From Pyropia yezoensis (Eukaryota > Rhodophyta > Bangiophyceae > Bangiales > Bangiaceae): a stretch of 64,000 nt of DNA. The translations under genes were made by a program, and so were the position numbers. The stretch's first letter is position 1. Every line of letters starts with the position of its first letter. The stretch spans positions 5,764,882 through 5,828,881 of the forward strand of contig CM020618.1 of the NCBI GenBank assembly GCA_009829735.1, written 5' to 3'. The notes beneath the pieces were generated by a model. It did not search any database. It was not told where the DNA came from and was given only the letters and a program-made list of their open reading frames with translations. This document shows positions 19,445 through 30,452 of this stretch, in pieces.

Positions 19445-19806
19445 TGTAGCAATATGGTTGTCCGTATTGTGACCCTAATATTAGGGGGGCTACTTCTAAT
19501 CCTTAACTTCAATTTGAGAGTCCGAGCTGGTCACGGTATCTATAAGTTACGTATGACCAGAGGGACTTGCATCTTGGGGTGGAGGGTAGTTAGTAGTGTC
19601 TCCGAGGGTTTATAACGAGGGGGCCGGTGGCGAGTCCACCGCCGGCCAAGGTAGAACAACAAACCCCTCCCATTTGGGCTCCCATCTTGGTCCCGTGGCT
19701 TGCGCTCCTAGGACAGCAACCTTGGCCTCCCGGTGACGTTGGTGCCGATCCCCCTTGGTGAGTGTTCCCTGAGAGTGGACGTGCGACGGATTCCTATTGT
19801 GCTACA
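19445..19806 (+). repeat. 3' LTR, copy 1
   Basis: Starts TGTAGCAATATGG, ends GTGCTACA, and differs from the 5' LTR by a few substitutions and a one-base deletion (AACTTTC versus AACTTC). Confidence 0.97.
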
Positions 19807-19811
19807 GCTGG
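19807..19811. repeat. Right target-site duplication of copy 1
   Basis: GCTGG, matching 9003-9007. Confidence 0.95.
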
Positions 19812-22040
19812 TACACCGCCGTTGTGTTCGGAGGCAGCAATAATGGTCACCTGCGGGTCGGAAATGTCCGAGTGACACCCCAGGTTGTCCAAGAATAGGA
19901 AGACGTGGCTGCGCGTCCGCGTCCGTACACCCGGTACAAATACCTCGTGGAACGACCTCTTGAACACACTCGAGTCCGTCCAGGCCGACTTCTGGGAGTA
20001 GTACGGGAGCGGGCACCGGTTGGCTTGGCCGACAAAACAAACAGGCTGTGCCGCCTTCCCAATCATTGTGACAGGTAGTTTGTGGGGCCCTGTTGCATTA
20101 CTGCAAAGGGTAAGGGTTACTTGGTCCTTGCTCCGCATAATTTTGGACCCCCGCGCTTGCCGACGGTCGTCGCGTGGCACATAGGAGCGGGAAGGCAGGC
20201 ACCGGTACAAGAGACCCGTTTCGTCAGCATTGTAAGTTAAGTCTGGGTCGAAACCCGCCAGCTGCTGCCGGATCGCGGCCATGCGTGCCGCCGCCTCCTC
20301 CACGTTGGCCGACGCTCCGCACCCCTGCAAGGCCACACTTGCCCACCCGTAGCGCCGTGCCCAGCTCTGCAGGTAGCCATTGGATGCACTGAAGTTAGAT
20401 ACGCCGAGGGTAGATGCTATCTGCAACGCCTTGCACCGCAGGATGGCCGAAGACACAGGCACCCGCTTGCGGCCCCGAGCGCGGACCGCCAGACACCAGG
20501 CGTGCAGTCGCGCGTCCACCTGTGGGAAAGCGCCTACCCTGCTGGATGCCGCCTCCACCGACTCCCCCCCCGCCGCTCTCGCGAGATATTTTGCCCGATT
20601 CCTCCAGGTCCGGCTCATGGAGCTATAGGAGTGCCCCGAATTGAGTTGTGCCGCAATGTAGTCCCACGACTTGCCGGCCTGCTTCCATTGGATGATGCGC
20701 AGCTTCGTCTCGAGAGTCAACGGGGTCCTCGTGCGCCGCTCGCCTCCGATACGGCGTGCAGGGGCCCGCGCAGAGGGAGGTGAGTTCAGCACAGCGTGGG
20801 CCGTCACAGCCGCAGCGCGGGCTGCTGCGCGCATTGACGCAGACCAAACCGAGGTGGCGGATGGGTGCAACAATGTAATGGAAGCCTCGGCAGCCGCAGT
20901 GGCGGCGTCAACCGCACTCGAGACCGACACAGAAGAAGAGGGAGTCGCAAGGAAGCCAGCCACCCCAGATACGCCTGTCCGCTCCGGTGGATGTGCCGCT
21001 TCAGTCGTGGAGGATACTTGTTCTTGGTCACTCCTGGCAGGCACCAAGTTTGGCCCAGCCCCACCAGGTCCGCCGCCGCCTTGCACAGGGAGTGATGGCA
21101 TGGTCGTTGCGCTTGTGGGTGAGCCGCCACCACGCGGGCGGCCCGCCGAGCGGACTGCGTGATTTGGATGTCCGCCGCCGCCAGCGTCAACGCCTTGCAC
21201 AGGAGAAGACAATGAATTGGGTGGGCCAACCGGCGAGCGGAGCCCTCGGGGGTGGGCTGTGGCCCCGGGGGCCGCGCATGAAGATCCGCCGCCACCGCGT
21301 GCGGGGGGTACCGCGCCAGGTGTCACTCTGATCGGTACATCCCTGTCTCCAGGGGGAGTGGCCAACCCGCCGCCACCATGCCAGGAGGATGCGGACCCCG
21401 CCGCGGCGCGAGCCGAGGGGCGACCACCAGCAGAAGGCCCTGGCACTGGCTGTGACGAAATCAAATCTGCACCGCCAATGGGCGTAGCTGCCGTCCCTGT
21501 GTCGCCGCCGACAGCGCGGTCCATGCCGTCGATGTCGCTGAAGCCCGGTCGCAGCGGGGTTGCATCCGCAACATTCGCACGTTGGTCTCGTGAGGGGGAA
21601 CGGGGGTGTGGGGCAACGAAGCGCAAATCTGTGCGCATTGCGGGTGCCGGTGGGGATGCTGGGACGACGAGGCGGGGGGTGACGCTCGGCACAAAAGGAT
21701 TGTGCAGCTCATTCCACAATATAAATTCAATCATCAATTGCACTTCTCTTTCTCGTCGGAACATTCTTGTCTTGCTGAGGAGGGCTGTCGTGCGATGTGC
21801 GGCTCGATTATCGCCCTTGAGGCGATAACCCAGCCGGACATAGTCGACTAATGACTGTAGTCCATCGCTGTGCAATAGGGGGGGGAGCTCCGGGGGTGTA
21901 GGGGGGAGGGGGGGGGTATCGTGATGCACCGGCAACAGCTCTGGAGGGGCGAGCAGGGCGTCGGCATGGACGTGGAGACCAGTGTGGGACAGACCATGGT
22001 CCCCAGAATTTTTGCAAAACAGATTGGTCGATTGGTCCAT
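19807..22040 (-). pseudogene. DDE_1 (Tigger-like) transposase, N-terminal part
   Basis: N-terminal ~740 residues of the transposase cut by copy 1. A long low-complexity N-terminus precedes a psq/CENP-B-type helix-turn-helix (TLETKLRIIQWKQAGKSWDY), a second Tc5/CENP-B HTH (ASNGYLQSWARRYGWA), the first catalytic Asp in YNADETGLLYR and the second in FLFLDNLGCHSD. The third Asp is on the piece at 8512-9007. Near 19838 there is one extra base: after it, another frame gives the family signature PPNTTAVYQPMDAG across the insertion site. The gene was therefore probably frameshifted independently of the insertion, unless this is a sequence error. The true start could be any of several Met codons. Confidence 0.88.
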
Positions 22041-22149
22041 AAGAAGTTTTTGAAACTACGTGGACCCAACTGCTGTGTATTTGGCGTCGTCCGAGGCCCC
22101 GACTCAATGACTATCTGCGTATCTGCGATGTCCAAAAAGACGCATCGGA

Positions 22150-22218
22150 TGTGGCAGCGAGTTCGCGGCGCCGCGAACTCGATGTGCCGCGAACTCGACC
22201 GTGTTCCGGAACGGCCGT
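22150..22218. repeat. Right terminal and subterminal repeats of the DDE_1 transposon
   Basis: The terminus ends CCGGAACGGCCGT. Inside it lie a GCCGCGAACTCGA unit and a perfect 24-bp palindrome at 22158-22181 (CGAGTTCGCGGC plus its reverse complement). The same GAGTTCGCGGC unit repeats at the left end. Confidence 0.8.
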
Positions 22219-23381
22219 GTCGGTGAGTGCCCATATGGCGATGTTCGGAAGAATGATGAGACCTGAGAAAAGCTCACAGCAGGTCACAGCAGAAGTCCCG
22301 CAATTGTCAGCGCTGTAAATTTCACGCGCGCGTTTTTATTGGCTACTCAGATGATGTTGCCACAGACGGCTGCAACGAATCGGTCTGAGGTGCAAAGAGA
22401 GGCGGATCGACGCACAAAGTGAAGGACGTCTGACAAGGCGCTGGCCACGTGGGCCAGAAACCCGGATCTGCACCCTCCGTCCAGTTCGTTCGGATCTGTT
22501 GTGAACTGCCCAGACCTGCTGTGACATGCTCACAGCAAAAACCCAGAACAATGGAGGCGATCACGCTTCTCTGATTGGTCCCTGAGCTCGGACCGGGATC
22601 CTCTTCTGCTCCGGGCAGCTGCCCGGATTGCTGTGAAGGGCTCACAGCAGCCACAGCAGCAGTATTGCAATGATGAAGTCCTTCCCACGTGGGCACAGCA
22701 GCACAGCACAGATCGAGTGACGTGGCAAAGGTGCCCTCCGCCCTTCTTTCCACTTCATCTCCCCTGCTTGGTCTCTGCCTTCCCGCACTGACGTCTTCCT
22801 TGCGACCGCCCCCCGCATGTGCACAGAGCAGATGAGAAAGGACAGGCCGGGTCTGTCGCCAGGCTACCGCTAACCGCCCCCTCTCCGGGAACTTATGTCG
22901 CCAGCCCAGCGCGGGCTGGACGCCTCTCCACGCTCGCGGGATGGAGAGACAACCCCCACTTGGCACGATCGCTGCCGGCTGCCCTGGCTGCGATTAATGG
23001 TCCAACGGGCCGTACGAAAGAGGACAGCTTGTCGCCAGAGGTGCAACCAGTTCTGGAGCTCTAAAACATGACAAAACGCCTCTCTTGATGTCTCCACGGA
23101 CTGCTACTGATACGGCTGCTGTTGCTGCGAGGGTTCTAAGCAAATAAACACCAGTCTGGCCCCAGCCCCCTGTGCGACAGGCGGTGGAGCCCTTACGGCT
23201 CTGTTTTGCTCTTTCACGGCAGCCCTGCACAGGCCCGCAACCGTGAGGGCCGAACCCTACAGTTCTGAATCCTACGTGCCGCACCGCGAGGCTGGTACCG
23301 GTTGGAGCGCCCCGCCCTTTCCCCAGGTCCCTGCCCGGCGTGCCGGGCAGGATCGCGAGTGAGGGACACCCAGTACCTCGC
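22219..23381. other. No supported gene; inverted-repeat motif cluster
   Basis: Weak ORFs only. It contains repeated TCACAGCA motifs: direct copies at 22274-22281 and 22284-22291 (10 bp apart), and two dyads TGCTGTGA-N5-TCACAGCA at 22517-22537 and 22629-22649. The right end abuts the assembly gap. Confidence 0.6.
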
Positions 23382-23881
23382 NNNNNNNNNNNNNNNNNNN
23401 NNNNNNNNNNNNNNNNNNNNNNNNNNNNNNNNNNNNNNNNNNNNNNNNNNNNNNNNNNNNNNNNNNNNNNNNNNNNNNNNNNNNNNNNNNNNNNNNNNNN
23501 NNNNNNNNNNNNNNNNNNNNNNNNNNNNNNNNNNNNNNNNNNNNNNNNNNNNNNNNNNNNNNNNNNNNNNNNNNNNNNNNNNNNNNNNNNNNNNNNNNNN
23601 NNNNNNNNNNNNNNNNNNNNNNNNNNNNNNNNNNNNNNNNNNNNNNNNNNNNNNNNNNNNNNNNNNNNNNNNNNNNNNNNNNNNNNNNNNNNNNNNNNNN
23701 NNNNNNNNNNNNNNNNNNNNNNNNNNNNNNNNNNNNNNNNNNNNNNNNNNNNNNNNNNNNNNNNNNNNNNNNNNNNNNNNNNNNNNNNNNNNNNNNNNNN
23801 NNNNNNNNNNNNNNNNNNNNNNNNNNNNNNNNNNNNNNNNNNNNNNNNNNNNNNNNNNNNNNNNNNNNNNNNNNNNNNNNN
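23382..23881. other. Assembly gap (500 N)
   Basis: Exactly 500 N, probably a placeholder. By comparison with copy 1, the missing end of copy 2 (start of the antisense ORF, spacer and 3' LTR) would need about 1,481 bp. Confidence 0.98.
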
Positions 23882-25798
23882 CGGGTGGTGCCGGCGCCGG
23901 TACCGTACCTGCGGTGCCGCGGGTGTCGAGCGGTCAAGACGCTCCTTCTCCCATGGCGGTTGACACCGGGAGTTACTCCGGGCGGGCGCCCGCCCTTCTT
24001 CTTCCTCCTCGGCCTCGTCCACCTTCGACGTCGGCCCCTCTGCCGGTGGTGCGTCCCCCGGCGCCCCCGATTCTTCCTGGTCCTGCCCGGGTTGCCCCGT
24101 TGGGTGGCGGCGTCGCCGTGGCGGCGGGTCAACCCGCCATGTCGGTGTCCGACTTGGTGGCTCGGGTTCGAGGCCTCACGGTGCAAGAGTCGATGGAGTC
24201 CGATGGGCGTATGCGGGTGGACTTCCACCTGCCCCATCCCCGTGGAGAGTCCTCCCGGCGCGTCAAGGTGGACCCGAGCTGGGAGCGGGAGTTGGTGCGG
24301 CTGGTCAACCAGCCGAACGCGGTCCGGGTGGAGCACCGTTGGATCCTGAGTCAGCCGGACGACCGGCATGCGCAGCTCTGGCGCACCCGGGTGGGACGGG
24401 GTGAGGTCTACCTCGACCCCAACTTCGGGGTCTGCGACTTGATTGCCCCCGCGTTGCCGCGGGAGATTGACTACCCGGCTAGTGCTCGGGGGATTGCGGC
24501 GGCGGCGGAGCCGGTTGCGTTTGGGGAGACGGTGAGCCGTACCGGTCGGTATCCCGACTTTGACTACTACCCCGGGGTACCCCCGTATCTGTCGTTGACG
24601 GCTCCCTACCCGCCCATGGCGGGGTTGAAGTCGGCGTCGAGTTGGCGACGTAACCATGGTGTCATGGCGGATGCGTTCCGCACGGATATAACGTGTGCGT
24701 TGCAGACCGGCAACGGTCGTGCTCCGGTATACACTCCCGTGCGCCCGCCGCTATGGCAGGAGGGGTGGGAACCCGCCCCTGCTTCCCGGTTTGACACCGG
24801 CTCCTGCCTTCGCTACTTCGGGAGTGTGTTGGCCTCGCGACCGGTCCACCCGTTGCAGGGTACCTTCACCCTTGAGGTTACCCTCGGGCAGGCTTCATCC
24901 TTCTTGCTGTCCGTCCGCCGGCAGGGTCGTCTGTTTCATCTTCCTGACGGGTGTCCGTCGGCACATCGCGCAGTTGGGCGTGGATCTGATAGCTGCCAAG
25001 ACCGGGTTGGCCCGGGAGTTCGAAGCCCTGCTGGCTGTTCACGATGCCGTGAACTGGGCTGGGGTGTTGGCCCTTCCCCCGTACCGGGACCCGCAGGCTG
25101 GGGCTTCCCCCTTGCCTCGTCACTCGTTGCGTGTCCGGCGTACTCAGCCGGGTGAGCCTAGTTGCCATGGGTGGGCGTCCACCGAGGCCGTTCCTGACCT
25201 GGGTATTCCCATGGTTATCCATGACCCTCTTCAGGTCCTTGCTCCGTGGTTCGGTAACCCGATGCCGGCGGCGGTTGGCCGTCGTCCCCGAGAGTGGGGC
25301 TCTGTGGGTGGGGAGCGTGAGGTGTCCCGTCGTCGGGCGGAGTACCGCCGTGGTTACGGTGGAGCCCCTTCGGTAGGGTCCTACCGGGCCTCGTATCAGG
25401 TGCCACCGGCTCCGGTGGTAGCCGTGTCGGCTCCTGTGGCTCCTCTGGCTGCGCCAGTGTCACCTCCCGCCCCTGTCCTACATGACGGGGGTCCCCGTCT
25501 CTGGTATGAGGGCGTTGACGCCCTTGTTACCCGCGCAATGCGTGGGGGTCTCTCTGTTAGCTGGGGGGATATCCCCCCAGGTGCTGCGCTGGTTGGGTCA
25601 GCGCGTTGCTTCGGTGGCGTGCTGGACCGCCTCCAGAAAGCTCTGGAGGACGTGGAGGCTGGCCGCAGCACCCTCGTCCAGCTATGCACCGAGGTAACTC
25701 GGGTGGTCGACCGTCGTGACGTTGCCGACCGGTGGAGCACGGAGGTCTACGCGCTTACGCGTGAGTGGCCTCCCTCGGGCAGTGGGTCTACCCACTGA
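23882..25798 (+). pseudogene. Antisense ORF of copy 2, truncated by the gap and frameshifted
   Basis: Homologous to the 815-aa ORF of copy 1. The start is lost in the gap; base 23882 aligns with 18325 of copy 1. One extra T near 24945 (TTCCTGACGG versus TTCCGACGG) breaks the frame, and the remainder continues in another frame to the stop at 25798. Otherwise closely conserved. Confidence 0.88.
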
Positions 25799-26110
25799 GG
25801 AGTGCTATTGTTTGTGCGGGAGAGGGCCCCGGCAACCCTTATGGTAGCCGGGTAGTAGTGAGTATAAACTCATCCCCTTTGGGGGGCATTGCTTGCCTCT
25901 GTTTGCTGCCCTGGGGAGTACCCCTTCTGGCTCAGTGGTGCCTTGCCTCCCGTCCAACTTCTTCCGGTAGGTTCATGCTTGGGGAGGTCATCCTCCCTCA
26001 CTTGGTGTCTTGGCTTGGGGAGGTCATCCTCCCGTGTGAGCTCCCTAGTTACTTCGATATTATCGGAGTTAGCCTTTACCTGTAAGTTAACTTATTGAGG
26101 TTCAGGTTTT

Positions 26111-26199
26111 ACTTAGTTACCTAAGCTTAGCTCTACTTAGTTACCTAAGCTTGGTTCGACTTAGAAACCTAAGTCTGATTTGACTTAGAAACCTAAGTC
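26111..26199. repeat. Array of palindromes, four units, copy 2
   Basis: Four units of the form ACTTAG-N4-CTAAGT, about 24 bp apart, between the antisense-ORF stop and the pol stop; copy 1 has three. An AAGTTAACTT palindrome (26083-26092) lies just outside. Confidence 0.9.
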
Positions 26200-26277
26200 T
26201 GCCGTACCCACGTCACACCCTACTTAGTAGGTATAAGCCTCACCCCCCAACAGCCGAAGTCGGTGTCGGTTGGGTTG

Positions 26278-29200
26278 TTACAGTAGGCGTCGTCGCCTCA
26301 TGTAAGGCATGAGTAGTTGGCGGGGTATATTCGCCGCCTGTTCCCAGGTGGGTGAGTCGTATCCGACCCACATAACCTTGACGTACCAGGGTCCTGGTAG
26401 GTCCGGGTCGGTGTGTCCGACCACGCTCTCTACTTGGTATGGAATCCCATCCGGTCCCACCGGGTCATCCGACCGGTGGGTTGTAAGAGCTTCATGTAGC
26501 AACCCAGCCGGTACCGGCTGAGGCTGTTCCGGCATCGGAGCAGGTGTGACATCATTCATGCTGATGCGTTGAATCTCCGTATCGGAGTGTAAGATAACAG
26601 AGTGGTCATCTCTGTGGAGGATCTGGTACGGTCCCTTGACCGGTTGCATAAGCTTGTTCCCTCGGAACTTCTGGTGTCTGATATAGACCCAGTCACCTGT
26701 TACCAGGGTTGCGTTGCGCACCCGTAGTCGGGCGTCGAAGTTCTTCTTATATCGAAGTTGTGTTCTGTCAAGGGCACCCTTGAGCTTAGAAATCATCCAC
26801 GATAGCTTGGCCAACCAAGCTAGGTGGATGCGTTCGGCGGGTCGGCCCTTCGGTGTATCATACCGAGTGCACCTGCCGGGTGGCAGCGTCAAGTTACCGA
26901 CGCCTAGTGGCATGACCCACTCCAGCGGAGCAATGTTTGTGCTCCGATGTGGCCTGGCATTGTATGCCAGGGTGAGTACGGACAGAAGCCTGTCCCAAGT
27001 GTTCGTGTGCTCGGCCACGTAGCACTGTAGCATCTTGACGATGGTGCGGTTGAACCGCTCCACCTGCCCGTTGGTTTGCGGGTGGTAGTCGGATGCCCGA
27101 CGTGGTTCGATACCGAACATGCCCAGGACCTTAGTGCAGAATGCCGACGTAAGGTTTGCTCCGTTATCGGAGAGGAGTTGCTTCATGACTCCGTATGCAC
27201 TGATCCAGTGGTCAACCACTGCGTTCATGATCGTGTATGCCGTATCATTCGGGATGGCTGCCGCTCTTGACAGCTTAGTGAAGCGGTCAGACATGACCAG
27301 GATGTACCTGTTCCCTTCTTCCGTTATCGGAAGTGGCCCGAGTATGTCGATAGCGACTTGCTCGTTGGGCCCATCGGGTGGGAAAAGCTTCATGGCAGAC
27401 GCCTGCCTATGTAGACTCATGCGGTTACGTGCACAGGGGTGGCACCCCCTTACGTGGTCGACCACGTCGACGGCCATTGCTGGCCAGTAGAAGAACCTTC
27501 GCATTGCTGCGAACATACGTGAACCTCCCGGGTGTCCGGCTGTAGGGTTCTCATGTTCTCGTTTCATGACGGCTCGCCGTAAGGACACGGGAACCACGAC
27601 TTGATGTCGTCCATCGGCGGGTGCCCGCCGGTATATGAGTCCGTCTTCGTTCTCGGAGAAGATGCCGGCCGTACCGGCCAGGAGGTTAGCACGATGACGT
27701 CTACAGTCATCGTCGTTGGCCTGTGCCTCGCGGAAGTCCGCGAGGGTCAATGGGCACGCAAGGTGTGCCATGGTATGGTCAGCCATACCCTGGGTAGCAT
27801 TACCCACCATGCACACCGGTACTACCGGGATGTCCTCGTCCACCGGGCGGGTATCCCCGCTCGGGGTGTCGAGTCGAGACAACGCGTCTCCGAGGTGGTG
27901 GGTTGACCCAGCCTTATACACCGTGCGGTAGTCGTGCTCGGCCATCTTCAGCCTCCATCGGGCTAGCCTCCCATGGCTATCGGAATCCTTGTCACCAAGG
28001 TTGAGGAGCCATCGTAGGGGTTCGTGGTCGGACCTCACGATGAACCTGGAGCCCTCCAGGTATGGACGGAGCAGTTGCACTGCCCATATAACTCCGAGGC
28101 ATTCACGCTCGGTGGCACTATAGTTGCGCTCAGCCGGGTTGAGTGTCCGGCTGAAGTACCCTACCGGACGTAGGTCCGGGATAACGTTATCGGTACCGAT
28201 CAACGTCTCCCCCTGTAACAGGGTGCATCCCACTTGTGTATCACACGCATCGACATCGATGACGAAGGTACCCCGTCTATGCGGTAACGCAAGGACGGGT
28301 GGGGCTAGTAGGGCTCGCTTCAGCGACTCGAATGCCTCCTCTTCGCTAGGCGAAGGGGGTTGGAGTACCTTGGGTAAGGTACTGCTCGTAAGAACCGTTA
28401 ACGGTTTAGCTATCCGAGCGAAGTCCTTGACGAACCGTCGGTATACATTGCACATTCCCAGGAAGCTCTTGAGCTGCGTCTGGGTGTTAGGGAACCGGGC
28501 ATCCCGGAGTGCCCGGGTATTGGCTTCGAGTACCCCTAGTTTACCAGGGGTTATCTGGTGGCCCAGATACTCGACCGTCTGTTGGAAGAAGGCGCACTTC
28601 TTCAGACGCAGGGTTACCCCGGCGTTCCTCAAGAGGGTAAGTAGCTCGTCAACATGTTGTACATGGTCATCCATGTTACGCGAGAAGACGATGACGCCAT
28701 CGAGGTACACTAGGCAGTTACGCCACTTCACCCCCGACAGTATGATGTCGATAGCCCGCTGGAATGTAGCGGGGGCGTTGGACAATCCGAAGGGCATCCT
28801 TAGGAACTCGTACACTCCACTGTGACAGACGAATGCCGTCTTGGGGATATCCTCGTCCGCCACCGGGATCTGCCAGTATCCGGCATTGCAGTCGATGGTG
28901 GTAAACACCGTAGCCTCCCCCAGGTAGTCGATGCATTCATCCATCCTTGGTAAAGGGTATGAGTCCTTCTTGGTAACCAAGTTGAGGCGTCGATAATCGA
29001 TGCAAAACCGAGGAGTTCGATCCTTCTTCGGCACAATAACGACTGGGGCACCCCATTCCGACATCGAAGGTCGGATCACCTTAGCTTCACTCATCCTCTT
29101 CACTTCTCCATCAACGATCTCTCGTTGCATAGGTCCCGCTCGGTGCGGTTGTGAGCGGGCGGGTCGTGCGCCTGGTACCAGGTCTAGACGATGTTGGGTT

Positions 29201-30444
29201 GCCCCAATGGTCCCCAAGGCCCCGCCTGTCCACATAACGTCATGCTTTCTTAGCATCCGTCGTACCCCTTCGGCTACCGAAGGGGGAAGGTGGTCGAGGT
29301 CAGCCTCGGCCAGTGCCTTCAAGGCCTCTTGGTCCTTTGGCGGCAGGTCCGCCGGAGCCGCCGATGGGTTAGGCTTCCCGTCATCGGGTTGCTGTCGCTC
29401 GGTGGTCTCGGCGACCGCCAGTACTTCAAGTGGTTCCACTTGACCTTCCTTATCAGGGGTAAGGATATCTCCTTCGTAGAGTTCGGCAATCCCGAGGATA
29501 GTTCCCTTCGGGAGGGTGACTGCCTTACGGCGATAGTTCGCCATCACTAGGAGGGACGACCCTCCTGCTGGGAGGTCTATGAGACCGTTGGCCATGGTCA
29601 ACCCATGGCGCTTGTACGTCCGTAGGTTGGACTGGACTCTGCAGATGCCTGCGAGGTCGCAGTTAACCGGGAGGACTGTCTCTGACAACGGCTCAAAGCG
29701 AGTTCGCTTGGCCAACCGAAGTGTCTTCGGCTCGACGCTTGCGTACACCTCAGCCACGTTAACGTGGCTTCCTTGTAGCGTCAGGTCCCTGACGATAGCC
29801 GTGTGTCCTCGCTTCGTCCCGTCGGCTTCTTGAAGCTCGACGGTCCTCCGGCCTGGCCGGATTGCATCAACGTGAACGTTGATGAAGGTGCACCCCAGTA
29901 TGCAGGACACCGATAGCGTTTCACATACCAGGAAGTCGACTTCCGTGGTGAGATCCCCAATGGTAACCTGCAGCGACATCGCTGCGGTCGTACGAATGAG
30001 TCGACCATTCGCGTCCTTGATGGTGGGTCCCCGAGTCACTCTGACTCGTGGAAGCCACTTGTCCGGGAGGGTATCCTTCCGGATAAGGTTGGGTCCAGCC
30101 CCTGTGTCCAGTACAGGGTAGTACGATCGTGTCGACTGGGGGTCAACCCCCAGTGTGGCTGATACCTTGAAGTTCTCCAAGGTAAACAACACATGTCCTA
30201 CACCGATATCCGGTGTAGCTCGGGCATCCTGAACAGGGCCCTTGTCTGGTTCAACGTGACGGGGCTTCCCGTCCTCTCCTCCCAACCTTGGAGGTTGGTC
30301 ATCAATCCCCTGACGCCGTGTCGTCGGGGCCGGAAGGTGTACCCGGGGGTTGATGCGGCGTCGGCTCAACCGCGCTCTCCGTGGGGCTTTCCCCGCGGTA
30401 CTCCGGGGTGGCTTGCTTGGGTGACCCCAGCGCCCCCCGGTCAT
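26278..30444 (-). pseudogene. pol: Pol polyprotein, copy 2, catalytically inactivated RT
   Basis: Full-length 1388-codon frame with protease LDTGAG, RT, RNase H, integrase (D, D-35-E) and chromodomain as in copy 1. The RT active site reads YLDG instead of YLDD, from a GGC codon at 28696-28698 where copy 1 has GAC. The second Asp of YxDD binds a catalytic metal ion, so this polymerase should be dead, though the frame is otherwise open. Other differences from copy 1 are scattered and conservative. Confidence 0.93.
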
Positions 30445-30452
30445 CCTTCCTC

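Larger units (their letters stand above)
9008..19806 (+). mobile_element. Complete Ty3/gypsy chromovirus, copy 1
   Basis: A 10.8-kb LTR retrotransposon with a 363-bp 5' LTR, 362-bp 3' LTR, GCTGG target duplications, a primer-binding site, gag, a -1 frameshift heptamer, pol (PR-RT-RH-IN-chromodomain), an array of palindromes, a long antisense ORF, and a polypurine tract next to the 3' LTR. The LTRs differ at only a handful of positions, so the insertion is recent. All catalytic motifs are intact, so this copy could be autonomous. It sits inside a DDE_1 transposase gene. Confidence 0.97.
7781..22218 (-). mobile_element. pogo/Tigger-like DNA transposon split by a retrotransposon
   Basis: The left end starts ACGGCCGTTCCGGGACAC at 7781. 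The right end, reverse complemented, starts ACGGCCGTTCCGGAACAC at 22218. Both ends continue with GAGTTCGCGGC units, giving a terminal inverted repeat of about 50 bp. The element holds a DDE_1 transposase in two pieces on the minus strand. Without the retrotransposon at 9008-19806 and one copy of its target duplication, it would be about 3.6 kb. I could not identify this transposon's own target-site duplication (TA would be expected for pogo/Tigger). Confidence 0.75.

Noticed and set aside
22994..25155. Long ORFs running through the N gap
   Set aside because: Their continuity depends on reading N as coding sequence; only the parts outside the gap were considered.
26111..26199. CRISPR-like array
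   Set aside because: Units are short palindromes with constant ~24-bp period and no unique spacers, inside a eukaryotic retrotransposon.
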